The notes below the pieces were generated by a model, which had not been told where the DNA came from, searched no databases, and saw only the letters and a program-made list of their open reading frames with translations. Shown one piece after another: positions 23,485 to 36,180 of a stretch of DNA of 48,718 nucleotides; position 1 is the first letter of the stretch; each line of letters starts with the position of its first letter. The position numbers were made by a program, and so were the translations under genes. Source of the stretch: Alphaproteobacteria bacterium (GTDB lineage: Bacteria; Pseudomonadota; Alphaproteobacteria; Micropepsales; Micropepsaceae); contig JACADY010000032.1 of the NCBI GenBank assembly GCA_013389115.1, positions 1-48,718 of the forward strand, in the 5' to 3' direction.

Positions 23485-24166
23485 CGGGCGGGATTTCGAC
23501 CGCGCCCTGCCGGCAGCTATTGCCTTCGCGCGCGCAGGCAACAAAGTCGAGCGCCGGGGTGAGGCAGATGCGCACCTCGCGCAGCCGCGTCGTAGAGCAG
23601 GTGATGTCGAGCATCGGCGCCGTCAAGTCCGGATTGGCGGCGATGAAGGCGGCCTCAACCGCCTCTGGGGACATGTGCGCCACGCCTGCCGGCAGTGTCA
23701 GGGCGTCGGGGATCCGCACACGGTGATAGGCGTCCTCAAGCGTGGCGAAATAGTCGCCTTGCGACAGGCCCGTGCAGGCGCCGTGCTTGCGCCATTGGTA
23801 GCCGATGAGACCCGCTGAGGGCATGATCGGGCGCAGGCGGTCGATGATGGCGTTGGGCACGCGCGGCGCATCCGTATCGCATTTCTCGCGCCGGCCATCT
23901 GCAAATTGCGGCCAGAGCCCATGCACGATGAAGCCCAAGGGCCGGCCGCATTGGGCATGGTCGCGCTTGTCAGCCTCCTCGGCGCAATAGGAGGGCGACC
24001 AGGAAAGCGCGAGCACATAGTGCTCCACAGGCGTCGCCGGCGCGGGCCGTGGCCTCGCGGCCGTGATCGGACCCTCGCTGAGGCCCGCAAACGCCGCAAA
24101 GCCCGCGAATAGCAGTGCGGCAAAGCCCGCATAGAGGCGCCAGCCTTGGGGCAGGAAGGGCTCCAT
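23474..24166 (-). CDS. Ribonuclease T2 family protein
   Basis: Secreted or periplasmic endoribonuclease that cleaves RNA through a 2',3'-cyclic phosphate. The 230-residue product has an N-terminal hydrophobic signal/anchor (about 10-30). The two catalytic boxes are intact: CAS I FIVHGLWPQ and CAS II WRKHGAC, each with its catalytic His. Several Cys residues (SYCAEEADKRDHAQCG, KHGACTG, DITCSTT, CAREGNSCRQ) suggest disulfides and export. It is followed nine bases later by uppP on the DNA, but uppP lies upstream in transcription. The role is probably scavenging of extracytoplasmic RNA. Confidence 0.92.
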   Translation of the reverse strand: MEPFLPQGWRLYAGFAALLFAGFAAFAGLSEGPITAARPRPAPATPVEHYVLALSWSPSYCAEEADKRDHAQCGRPLGFIVHGLWPQFADGRREKCDTDAPRVPNAIIDRLRPIMPSAGLIGYQWRKHGACTGLSQGDYFATLEDAYHRVRIPDALTLPAGVAHMSPEAVEAAFIAANPDLTAPMLDITCSTTRLREVRICLTPALDFVACAREGNSCRQGAVEIPPVSR

Positions 24167-24175
24167 GCGCCCCGC

Positions 24176-24979
24176 TCAGATGGCGTAGAGCACGGCCAGA
24201 ATGGCCGAGCCCAGCGCAATGCGGTAATAGGCAAAGGGCATGAAGCCGTGGCGGCCGATGAAATCGAGCACGACGCGCACGACGACATAGGCGGCAGCAA
24301 AGGCCGCCAATAGGCCGATGGCGATGAGGCCCGCCGAATCCATCGTCAGGACATCCCAGTTCTTATAGGCGTCATAGGCAAAGGCGCCCGCCATCGTCGG
24401 CAACGCGAGAAAGAAGGAGAATTCAGCCGCCGCCTTGCGCTCAACCCCCATGAGGAGCGCGCCGATGATCGTTGCCCCCGAGCGCGAGACGCCCGGGATC
24501 ATGGCCAGGCACTGGATCATGCCAATCCGGAAGCAGACAGATAGCGGCAGGGCATCGCTTTCAGTATAGCGCGGCGTCGGCAGGTTGCGCTCGACAAGAA
24601 TAATGACGAACCCGCCCACGATGAGGGCGATGGCGATGGGAAGCGGGGCGAAGAGGACGCTCTTGATAAAGCCATGGGCGAGGACGCCGATGATCATCGC
24701 CGGCAGGAAGGCGAGGATGATGCCGGCCGCGAATTGCCGCGCCCAGGGGTCGCTCGACAGACCCGCGGTCACCCGCCAGAGTTTTTCATAATAGACAAAG
24801 CAGATCGCGAAGATCGCGCCCAGCTGGATCATGACGATGAATGCGTCATAACCGGGAACCTTGAATCCCAGCATCTGGGAGAAAAGGATCAAATGGCCGG
24901 TCGAGGAAATGGGCAAGAACTCGGTCAAGCCCTCGATCAGGCCGAGCAAGAGCGCCGTCAGAATGTCGGTGGGGTTCAT
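24176..24979 (-). CDS. uppP: Undecaprenyl-diphosphatase UppP/BacA
   Basis: It dephosphorylates undecaprenyl diphosphate to the monophosphate carrier used for peptidoglycan and other glycans; overexpression gives bacitracin resistance. The 267-residue polytopic protein has the catalytic motif EGLTEFLPISSTGH (about 16-29) and the second conserved box PGVSRSGATI (middle of the protein). Seven to eight helices, normal length. RNase T2 follows it directly, and a 691-base repeat-rich gap lies upstream. It fits the envelope theme of the window (dapE, murI and the MtgA domain). Confidence 0.96.
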   Translation of the reverse strand: MNPTDILTALLLGLIEGLTEFLPISSTGHLILFSQMLGFKVPGYDAFIVMIQLGAIFAICFVYYEKLWRVTAGLSSDPWARQFAAGIILAFLPAMIIGVLAHGFIKSVLFAPLPIAIALIVGGFVIILVERNLPTPRYTESDALPLSVCFRIGMIQCLAMIPGVSRSGATIIGALLMGVERKAAAEFSFFLALPTMAGAFAYDAYKNWDVLTMDSAGLIAIGLLAAFAAAYVVVRVVLDFIGRHGFMPFAYYRIALGSAILAVLYAI

Positions 24980-25178
24980 GGAAAACGCCGGAAATGAGCT
25001 TTGGGAGGGGTTAAGCCCTTATCTCCTATCACGAATCAGCGATTGCCCCGGTATTTGTTTTCAAAAATTTTAGCCCCCCCTTTGCCTTGCCTGAACCGTT
25101 CCGCCGGTCGATTTGACAGTAACACCCTGGCGAACGCGGGGGATTGCCAGCGCGCGAAAGAGCGGTCCATGACAGGGG

Positions 25179-25268
25179 GCCTCTCCCTCCCCTTGCAAAG
25201 GGGAGGGCAAGGGGTGGGGATCGATTCTGGCTTGCCCCCCACCCAGCCTCCCCCTTTCAGGGGGAGGA
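25179..25268. repeat. CTCCCC palindrome pair
   Basis: Two C/G-block hairpins, CCTCCCCTTGCAAAGGGGAGG and the CCTCCCCC-tttca-GGGGGAGG unit, flank GGGGTGGGG and CCCCCCACCC. The layout is that of dispersed intergenic repeats seen in many Alphaproteobacteria. Only one copy occurs in this window. Confidence 0.6.
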
Positions 25269-25283
25269 GAACCGAGGCTGCGT

Positions 25284-25441
25284 CCTCACCCTTCGAGGGC
25301 CGCGAAGGGCGGCCACCTCAGGATGAGGACTTATGTAACAACCCACCCTTCGAGGGCCGCGAAGGGCGGCCGCCTCAGGGTGAGGAGTCTCAATAGGCCT
25401 CGTCCTGAGGTGCGAGCCTTCGCGAGCCGCGAAGGATGGGG
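25284..25441. repeat. Three tandem REP-like hairpins
   Basis: Units at 25284-25328, 25342-25385 and 25398-25441 each pair a CCTCACCCTTCGAGG-type arm with a CCTCAGGATGAGG-type arm. The first two are nearly identical in sequence (CCGCGAAGGGCGGCC inner part). The third is inverted. They are the same family as 21267-21362 and 37355-37456. Confidence 0.8.
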
Positions 25442-25670
25442 CCGCCAGCTATGGTGTCCGGTATCCAAGATTTTGTTCGTAATGCTGACCTAAATTGCGA
25501 AAGCCTTCAGCAAGATGGTGGCAATTCCCCTCATGACCCCTGTGACCGCAAAGTATGCGCCAAATAAACACGTCACAATTGCTGACCTATATGCCAAATT
25601 TCCCTTTGCGGCAATGAAATGATCCCCTATAAGCTCGGCAAGACATAATCCATCGCAGGATCGCAGGTCC

Positions 25671-27119
25671 ATGGCCGGAACCAAAATGCTGAAATTCGTC
25701 CGCACGCCCAAGGCCATGCCGGACAAGCGCCCGGCGCCTGAGCGGGCCCAGGATTTCCATGAAATATATGGGGAATATATCGCCACCAAGGCCGAGGAGC
25801 AGGCCAGCCGCTGTTCCCAATGCGGCGTGCCGTTCTGCCAAGTGCATTGCCCGCTGCACAACAACATCCCGGACTGGCTGAAACTGACCGCCGAGGGGCG
25901 GCTGGAAGAGGCCTATGAGCTGTCCTCGGCCACCAACAACATGCCGGAGATTTGCGGCCGCATCTGCCCACAGGATCGCTTGTGCGAAGGCAATTGCGTA
26001 ATCGAACAATCCGGGCACGGCACGGTGACGATCGGCGCGGTCGAAAAATACATCACCGACACAGCCTGGGCGAAGGGCTGGATCAAGCCGATCGTGCCCC
26101 GGCGCGAGCGGGCGGAGAGCATCGGCATCATCGGCGCGGGGCCGGCGGGCCTCGCTGCGGCCGAAGAGCTGCGCAAGGCAGGCCTGCAGGTGCATGTCTA
26201 TGACCGCTATGACCGCGCGGGCGGCCTTCTCATCTATGGCATTCCCAGCTTCAAGCTGGAGAAGGACATCGTGGAGCGGCGCACGCAGCGCCTCATCGAT
26301 TCCCGCGTGCATTTCCATCTCAATTTCGAGGTCGGGAGCGACGCGACGCTCGATGAACTGTGCGCGCGCCACGACGCCGTCTTGATCGCGACGGGCGTCT
26401 ATAAGAGCCGCGATCTGCAGGCGCCGGGCGGGACGCTTCCTGGCATCGTCGTCGCGCTTGACTATCTCACCTTGTCCAACCGGGTCGGCCTTGGCGATCC
26501 CGTCGCCGGCCAAGACAACGGAGCCCTCAATGCGTCGGGCAAGCATGTGGTCGTGATCGGCGGCGGCGATACCGCAATGGATTGCGTGCGCACGGCGATC
26601 CGGCAGGGCGCGAAAAGCGTCAAATGCCTCTACCGGCGGGACAAGGAAAACATGCCGGGCTCGCTGCGCGAGGTGACCCATGCCGAGGAAGAGGGCGTCG
26701 AGTTCCAGTGGCTGGCTGCGCCCAAGGCCATGCATGGCGAAACGCAGGTGACGGGGGTGCGGTCGATCCGCATGCGGCTTGGCCTTCCCGATGCCACGGG
26801 CCGCCAATTGCCCGAAGAAGTCCAAGGCAGCGAGTTCACCGTGCCCGCCGATCTCGTCATCAAGGCGCTTGGCTTTGACCCTGAGGACCTGCCCAGGCTC
26901 TTCGATGTGCCGCAGCTCGCCGTCTCACGCTGGGGGACGGTGCGCAGCGACTTCAAGACGCTGCAAACCTCGATCGAGGGCGTGTTCGCGGCCGGCGATA
27001 TCGCGCGGGGCGCCTCGCTCGTCGTCTGGGCGATCAGGGACGGGCGCGACGCGGCGGCATCCATCCAGCGCTATCTGCAGGAAAAGGCGGCCAGGCTTGC
27101 GGCCGCAGCGGCGGAATAG
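25671..27119 (+). CDS. gltD: Glutamate synthase (NADPH) small subunit
   Basis: The beta subunit of GOGAT supplies electrons from NADPH through FAD and iron-sulfur centres to GltB. The 482-residue product has two N-terminal cysteine clusters for [4Fe-4S] centres: CSQCGVPFCQVHCP (about 48-61) and CGRICPQDRLCEGNC (about 98-112). Next is the FAD-binding GIIGAGPAGLAAAEEL (about 151-166), then the NADPH-binding VVIGGGDTAMD (about 300). It ends with the second FAD box FAAGDIARGASLVVWAI. Length is normal. gltB follows by 42 bases, with a hairpin between. The usual gltB-gltD order of enterics is reversed here, as in many Alphaproteobacteria. Confidence 0.96.
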   Translation: MAGTKMLKFVRTPKAMPDKRPAPERAQDFHEIYGEYIATKAEEQASRCSQCGVPFCQVHCPLHNNIPDWLKLTAEGRLEEAYELSSATNNMPEICGRICPQDRLCEGNCVIEQSGHGTVTIGAVEKYITDTAWAKGWIKPIVPRRERAESIGIIGAGPAGLAAAEELRKAGLQVHVYDRYDRAGGLLIYGIPSFKLEKDIVERRTQRLIDSRVHFHLNFEVGSDATLDELCARHDAVLIATGVYKSRDLQAPGGTLPGIVVALDYLTLSNRVGLGDPVAGQDNGALNASGKHVVVIGGGDTAMDCVRTAIRQGAKSVKCLYRRDKENMPGSLREVTHAEEEGVEFQWLAAPKAMHGETQVTGVRSIRMRLGLPDATGRQLPEEVQGSEFTVPADLVIKALGFDPEDLPRLFDVPQLAVSRWGTVRSDFKTLQTSIEGVFAAGDIARGASLVVWAIRDGRDAAASIQRYLQEKAARLAAAAAE

Positions 27120-27143
27120 GCGGGCAGGGCCGAAGCGCCCGCC
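27119..27143 (+). other. Intercistronic hairpin gltD-gltB
   Basis: GGCGGGC pairs perfectly with GCCCGCC across an 11-base loop, starting at the gltD stop. There is no T-run, so it is more likely an RNA stability or translation-ratio element than a terminator. It ends 18 bases before the gltB ATG. Confidence 0.4.
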
Positions 27144-27161
27144 CGAGAGAGAGGCAGACCC

Positions 27162-31721
<4,560 letters not shown>

Positions 31722-31784
31722 GCGGGAAGCGCTTGGCGTGTGTGCCAATGAAGGCGAGACGTAGGTGCGGAGAAGGCGCGGCGC

Positions 31785-32486
31785 ATGAAGATGGCGGAAC
31801 TGGAGCGGCTGACCGGCGTCAACCGCGAAACGATACGATACTATATTCGGGAGGGCTTTCTGCCCGAGCCCGAGCGCCCCAAGCGCAACGTCGCACGCTA
31901 TAATGGCCTGCATATCGAGCGGCTGAAGCTGATCAAGCGCCTGCAGGAAGAGAGCTATCTGCCGCTCGAGGTCATTCGCACGGTCCTCAGCGGCGACATC
32001 TCAAAGGTGCCGCCGGCGCGGATTCCGCAGCTTGGCATGGCGCTTGCCGAAATCTTCGACAGCCCCGGCGCGGCGGTGCCGCTTCACGTGCTCGAGGCCC
32101 GATACCCCGAAACGGTTGGCCATGGCGAGCGGATCGAGCGGCTGGGGATCATCAGTATCGACAGGAGCGCCGAGGCACCCAGCCTTTCGCCCCGCGATGC
32201 ACAACTTTACTCACTGTGGGGCGAAATGGTGCGGGCAGGATATACGAGGGAGATGGGCTATGAGCCCGAAACGCTCGATGTCTATGCCGACGCCGTCTCG
32301 CAAATCGTCGCCATCGAAGTGTCGCGCTTTTTCGAAAAGGCGATGATCCGGACCGAGCCGGAGCAGGCCGCCAAGCTGGCCAGAAACGGCATCGACCTTG
32401 CCAATGCCTTCATCGCCGCGCTGAGGATCAAATATATCCTTGCCGCGCTCGCCCAGTGGCAGAGCGAGACGGCGGCGCAACGCTGA
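31785..32486 (+). CDS. MerR-family regulator with an unrecognised C-terminal domain
   Basis: The N-terminal 70 residues are a clear MerR winged helix (MAELERLTGVNRETIRYYIREGFLPEP, then RYNGLHIERLKLIKRLQ). The protein is 233 residues, about 100 longer than the metal sensors. Its C-terminal part (about 90-233) contains no cysteine at all, so it is not a CueR/HmrR-type copper sensor despite lying 44 bases before a copper ATPase. The C-terminal part is helical, with acidic/aromatic stretches (GYEPETLDVYADAVSQI), and I do not recognise a ligand domain. ATG 31785 has GGAGAAGG eight bases upstream. It follows gltB by 63 bases and could be read from the glt promoter. The ligand and targets are unknown. 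Confidence 0.8.
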   Translation: MKMAELERLTGVNRETIRYYIREGFLPEPERPKRNVARYNGLHIERLKLIKRLQEESYLPLEVIRTVLSGDISKVPPARIPQLGMALAEIFDSPGAAVPLHVLEARYPETVGHGERIERLGIISIDRSAEAPSLSPRDAQLYSLWGEMVRAGYTREMGYEPETLDVYADAVSQIVAIEVSRFFEKAMIRTEPEQAAKLARNGIDLANAFIAALRIKYILAALAQWQSETAAQR

Positions 32487-32492
32487 GGCGCT

Positions 32493-32530
32493 CTTGACCT
32501 TCCAGCAAGGTCAAGCCCTATCTCTACAGC
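32493..32530 (+). promoter_or_regulatory. MerR-type promoter/operator of the copper ATPase fusion gene
   Basis: A perfect inverted repeat CTTGACCTT-N5-AAGGTCAAG (32493-32515) overlaps -35 TTGACC (32494-32499). A 19-base spacer separates this from -10-like TATCTC (32519-32524). The overlong 19-base spacer with a dyad between the hexamers is the hallmark of promoters untwisted by MerR-family activators. The CCTTCCAGCAAGG core resembles CueR-type copper boxes. The predicted +1 falls at or next to the ATG at 32531, so the mRNA would be leaderless. No Cys-bearing MerR gene is in the window. Confidence 0.7.
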
Positions 32531-35392
32531 ATGAGCGATCCGGCCCATTTGCGCCTCGATATATCCGGCATGACCTGCGCGGCCTGCGCGGCCCGTGTCG
32601 AGGGTGCCTTGCGCGCCGTGCCGGGGGTGAGCGATGCCAATGTCAACCTGGTGCTGAAGCGCGCGGATGTCGCCTTCGACCTTGACCGGACGGGTGCGGA
32701 TGCGCTCATCGCCGCCGTCACGGCGACCGGCTATGGCGCGGCGCGCGCGGGCGAGGGCGCGATTGAGCCACGGCAGTGGGGGACGGCCATCCTTGCCGCC
32801 TGTGCGCTTCTCACCCTCCCCTTCCTCGTTCAAATGGGGGCGATGGCGGCGGGGCTTTCGCATCCCCGCCTGCCTTATGCCGAGCTTGCGCTCGCCGGTG
32901 CCGTTCAGACCATAGGCGGCGCGAGGTTCTATCTGGGTGCGTGGCGGGCCCTGCGCGCGCTTGCGCCCAACATGGATGTGCTCGTTGCCCTTGGCACCTC
33001 GACCGCGTTCTTCTATTCGGCCACGAAGGTTTTTCTCTCTGGCGGGCACCATGCCGAGCCGCTCTATTTCGAGGCCTCCGCCGTCATCATCACGGTCGTG
33101 CTGTTCGGCAAATGGCTGGAAGAACGCTCAACAGCGGCCACCGCACTTGCCTTGCGCGCGCTCATGGCGTTGAAGCCGGAACGCGCGCATGTGCTGCGCG
33201 GCGGCATCGAAACGGAGATCGCCGCCGACGCGGTCGCGCCGGGCGATCAGTTCATCGTGCGGCCGGGCGAGCGGTTTCCCGCCGATGGGATCGTCATCAC
33301 AGGCGAGAGCGAGGCGGATGAGAGCCTGCTCACGGGCGAAAGCCGCATGGTTGCAAAACCGCCTGGCGCGCGCGTGCTTGCCGGTGCCATCAACGGGCTT
33401 GGGCTTCTTACCTGCGCGGCGGAGGCGGCGGGGGACAACACCGTCCTTTCGCGGATCCTTGCCCTTGTCGAGCGGCTGCATAGCGGCAAGGCCCCCGTGC
33501 AGCGGCTCGTGGACAGGGTGAGCGGGGTTTTCGTGCCGCTCGTTCTTGTCCTGGCCGCGCTCACCTTTGCCGGCTGGCTCATCGCGGGCGGGAATGCGGA
33601 AGCGGCGATGAGCGCATCCGTCGCCGTGCTCGTCATCGCCTGTCCTTGCGCGCTTGGGCTTGCGACACCTGCCGCGCTTGTTGCGGGAACAGGCGCGGCG
33701 GCGCGGGCGGGAATCCTCATTCGCGATCTCAACGTGCTTGAAAGCGCGCACCAGATCGACACAATCGTCTTTGACAAGACGGGGACGCTGACACTGGGCG
33801 AGCCCTTTCTCGCCGATGCCCAGGCGGTCAACGCGACGCCCTATGAACTCATTTCCATCGCGGCCTCGGCCCAGCAGGGCAGCGAGCATCCGCTCGGCCG
33901 TGCCGTCATCGCCGAGGCGAGGAAGCGCGGGCTTGGCCTTGCGCCCGTCTCCTCCTTCCGCGCGGTGCCAGGGCGCGGGATCGAGGCCATGGTGCGCGTC
34001 AAGCGCGTGCTCATCGGCAATGAGGCGCTGATGGCGGGCGAAGGCATCGACCTTGAGGCGCTGCGCCCGCGAGCCCTCGCGATGGAGGAGCGGGGCCACT
34101 CGCCCGTGTTCGTTGCGGTCGATGCGCTTCCCATCGGGGTGCTCGGATTTTCCGACACGCCACGGGAGAGCGCAGGTGAGGCGGTCGCGCGGCTGCAGCA
34201 GGCGGGCTATCGCATCCTTATGCTCTCGGGCGATGCGCCCGCGGCCGCGGCCTCTATCGGCCGGCAGATCGGCATCGAGGAGGTGCGCGGCGAGGTCGAG
34301 CCCGGCGGCAAGGCGGAGGTGCTTGCGGCCTTGCGCGAAGGCGGGCACCGCGTCGCGATGGTGGGCGATGGCATCAACGATGCGCCCGCGCTTACCGCCG
34401 CCGATCTCGGGATCGCCATGGGTTCTGGCAGCGCGGCGGCGATCGGCGCGGCCAGCGTCACACTGATGCGCAGCGATCCCGTGCTCGTGCTCGATGCGCT
34501 CGCCATCGCCCGGGCGACGCGCAACAAGATCCGGCAGAACCTGTTCTGGGCGTTCATCTATAACCTCATCGGACTGCCGCTCGCGGTGCTCGGCCTTCTG
34601 ACGCCGGCGATCGCGGGCACGGCGATGGCGCTCTCGAGCGTCTCGGTCGTTATCAACGCGCTTTTCCTTGCCCGCTGGCGGCCGCCGCCTTCGCCCTCCC
34701 TTTCCGATCGGCCTGCGCGACCCTTCCTGCGCTGGGCATTGGGGATCATCGCCCTCATCGTACTGGGGCCGCCCCTATGGGTGCTCGTTTACGGCTTCCT
34801 GCCGCCGCCGGGCACGCCCTTGATGGCGATCCGCGCGATCGCGGGCACGCCCGTGACGCAGACTTGGCGGGACATCGGGGATATTTCGCCCGCGCTCATC
34901 GAGGCCGTGATCGCCTCTGAAGACAGCAAATTCTGCACCCATGCCGGTTTCGACTGGGATGCGATCGAAGACGCGATGGCCGACAATGAAAGCGGCGGGC
35001 GGCTGCGCGGGGCGAGCACGATTTCCATGCAGACGGCCAAAAATGCCTTTCTGTGGCCCGACCGGTCGTGGCTGCGCAAAGGGTTCGAAGCCTATTTCAC
35101 CGTGCTCAGCGAGGCCTTGTGGAGCAAGCGGCGGATCATGACCGTCTATCTCAACATTGCCGAATGGGGCGATGGCATCTTTGGCGCGGAGGCCGCCGCC
35201 CAGTTTCATTTCGGCAAGCCCGCCTCCCAATTGACGCAAGGTGAAGCCGCGCTCCTCGCCGCGCTCCTTGCGGATCCGACGGGACGGCGGGTGCGGCCGC
35301 TCACGCCCTTCATGGCAGGCCAGGCGCAGACAATCCGCGGACGCATGGCCATCGTCGCGCGTGACGGACTTGCGCGATGCGTGCTTGATTGA
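32531..35392 (+). CDS. Cu(+)-exporting P1B-type ATPase fused to MtgA-like peptidoglycan transglycosylase
   Basis: One uninterrupted 953-codon frame. Residues 1-717 form a complete CopA: HMA domain GMTCAAC (13-19), TGES actuator loop, CPC in TM6 (371-373) and DKTGT with phosphorylated Asp415. The HP loop (SEHPLG), GDGINDAP and the P1B-1 motifs in the last helices (FWAFIYNLIG, SSVSVVINAL) follow. A Pro/Ser/Arg linker (718-732) leads to a full MtgA: one membrane helix (about 733-755) and a GT51 domain. That domain has the catalytic Glu in IASEDSKF, then RGASTISMQTAKN and KRRIMTVYLNIAEWGDGIFGAE. CopA ends in the cytoplasm, and the next helix would place GT51 in the periplasm, so the topology works. 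No ribosome site or clear start is seen at the join. It could still be processed or internally started. Confidence 0.9.
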   Translation: MSDPAHLRLDISGMTCAACAARVEGALRAVPGVSDANVNLVLKRADVAFDLDRTGADALIAAVTATGYGAARAGEGAIEPRQWGTAILAACALLTLPFLVQMGAMAAGLSHPRLPYAELALAGAVQTIGGARFYLGAWRALRALAPNMDVLVALGTSTAFFYSATKVFLSGGHHAEPLYFEASAVIITVVLFGKWLEERSTAATALALRALMALKPERAHVLRGGIETEIAADAVAPGDQFIVRPGERFPADGIVITGESEADESLLTGESRMVAKPPGARVLAGAINGLGLLTCAAEAAGDNTVLSRILALVERLHSGKAPVQRLVDRVSGVFVPLVLVLAALTFAGWLIAGGNAEAAMSASVAVLVIACPCALGLATPAALVAGTGAAARAGILIRDLNVLESAHQIDTIVFDKTGTLTLGEPFLADAQAVNATPYELISIAASAQQGSEHPLGRAVIAEARKRGLGLAPVSSFRAVPGRGIEAMVRVKRVLIGNEALMAGEGIDLEALRPRALAMEERGHSPVFVAVDALPIGVLGFSDTPRESAGEAVARLQQAGYRILMLSGDAPAAAASIGRQIGIEEVRGEVEPGGKAEVLAALREGGHRVAMVGDGINDAPALTAADLGIAMGSGSAAAIGAASVTLMRSDPVLVLDALAIARATRNKIRQNLFWAFIYNLIGLPLAVLGLLTPAIAGTAMALSSVSVVINALFLARWRPPPSPSLSDRPARPFLRWALGIIALIVLGPPLWVLVYGFLPPPGTPLMAIRAIAGTPVTQTWRDIGDISPALIEAVIASEDSKFCTHAGFDWDAIEDAMADNESGGRLRGASTISMQTAKNAFLWPDRSWLRKGFEAYFTVLSEALWSKRRIMTVYLNIAEWGDGIFGAEAAAQFHFGKPASQLTQGEAALLAALLADPTGRRVRPLTPFMAGQAQTIRGRMAIVARDGLARCVLD

Positions 35393-35482
35393 GACAAAGC
35401 AGGCCTCGTTTCGGCGGCGTGACGCTGCTCTTCTGGCGTGCGCATCTAGGCCGCGCCTGCCCTTTCAGCTAAGATTCCCTTC

Positions 35483-36163
35483 ATGCGAACGCTCGTTCAT
35501 TTCGCCCTGTCTCCGTTTTGCCGAAAAGTGCGCCTCGCCCTTGCCGAGAAGCGCATCGAATTCGAGCTGCGGGCGGAAAAACCCTGGGAGCAGCGGCCCG
35601 AATTCCTGGAGCTGAGCCCGGCGGGCACGGTGCCCGTGCTGATCGAGGACAACGGCCTTGTCATCCCCAACAGCACGGTCATCTGCGAATATCTCGAAGA
35701 AGCCTATGGCGCCGTGCCCCTTCTCCCCAAGCCAGCGGCGGAGCGGGCCGAGGTGCGCCGCCTCACGCAATGGTTCGATGAAGTCTTTCACCGCGATGTG
35801 ACGGTGCGGCTGCTCTATGAAAAGGTGCATAAGCGCTTCGCGACGGCGAACCCGCATCCCATTCCGCCCGATATGGCGCTCATCCGCGAGGGGCTCGCCG
35901 CCGTGCGCGAGCATCTGGAGGCGCTTTGCCGCCTGCTTGAGGTGCGGCACTGGCTGGCCGGGGATATGCTGACACTTGCCGATTTCGCGGCGGCGGCGCA
36001 TTTCTCCTCTATCGACTATCTCGGCGACATACCCTGGAACCAGTACGGTGCCGCCAAGGAATGGTATGTGCGGCTGAAATCGCGGCCGAGCTTTCGCCCG
36101 CTGCTCGGGGATATGATCCCAGGCATGGCGCCCGTTCGCTACTACACCAATCTCGATTTTTGA
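35483..36163 (+). CDS. Glutathione S-transferase family protein
   Basis: A 226-residue protein with the thioredoxin-like N-terminal GST domain (residues 1-78). The active-site region LSPFCRKVRLAL has Ser10 and Cys13, as in beta/omega-like classes. The glutathione-binding PNSTVICEYLEE follows, then an all-helical C-terminal domain ending near residue 215 (WLAGDMLTLADFAAAAHF is the conserved N-cap region). The gene is 90 bases after the ATPase fusion and 17 before queG. This GST-queG pairing may be an operon. The physiological substrate is unknown. Confidence 0.9.
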   Translation: MRTLVHFALSPFCRKVRLALAEKRIEFELRAEKPWEQRPEFLELSPAGTVPVLIEDNGLVIPNSTVICEYLEEAYGAVPLLPKPAAERAEVRRLTQWFDEVFHRDVTVRLLYEKVHKRFATANPHPIPPDMALIREGLAAVREHLEALCRLLEVRHWLAGDMLTLADFAAAAHFSSIDYLGDIPWNQYGAAKEWYVRLKSRPSFRPLLGDMIPGMAPVRYYTNLDF

Positions 36164-36180
36164 GCGTTTGGGAGGGATGC

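Larger units (their letters stand above)
24980..25670. other. Intergenic region between divergent uppP and gltD
   Basis: This 691-base gap contains a GC-rich CTCCCC repeat pair (25179-25268) and three REP-like hairpins (25284-25441). A locally AT-rich 230-base segment next to gltD probably holds its promoter. In that segment a motif TGCTGACCTA(A/T)AT occurs twice, at 25483 and 25580. A weak sigma-70-like pair, TTGCGG at 25606-25611 and CTATAA at 25627-25632, is spaced only 15 bases. No sigma-54 box, riboswitch or gene was convincing. Confidence 0.5.

Noticed and set aside
25284..25441. CRISPR-like array
   Set aside because: Units are hairpin REPs in mixed orientation, with no constant repeat/spacer period and no cas genes.
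25520..25545. Sigma-54 promoter for gltD (GTGGCAATTCC region)
   Set aside because: The GG is present, but the GC of the -12 element is not at the right spacing.
34700..34760. Separate internal start for mtgA inside the fusion gene
   Set aside because: Only TTG/GTG codons without a Shine-Dalgarno occur near the membrane helix; the uninterrupted frame is the simpler reading, though internal initiation is not excluded.
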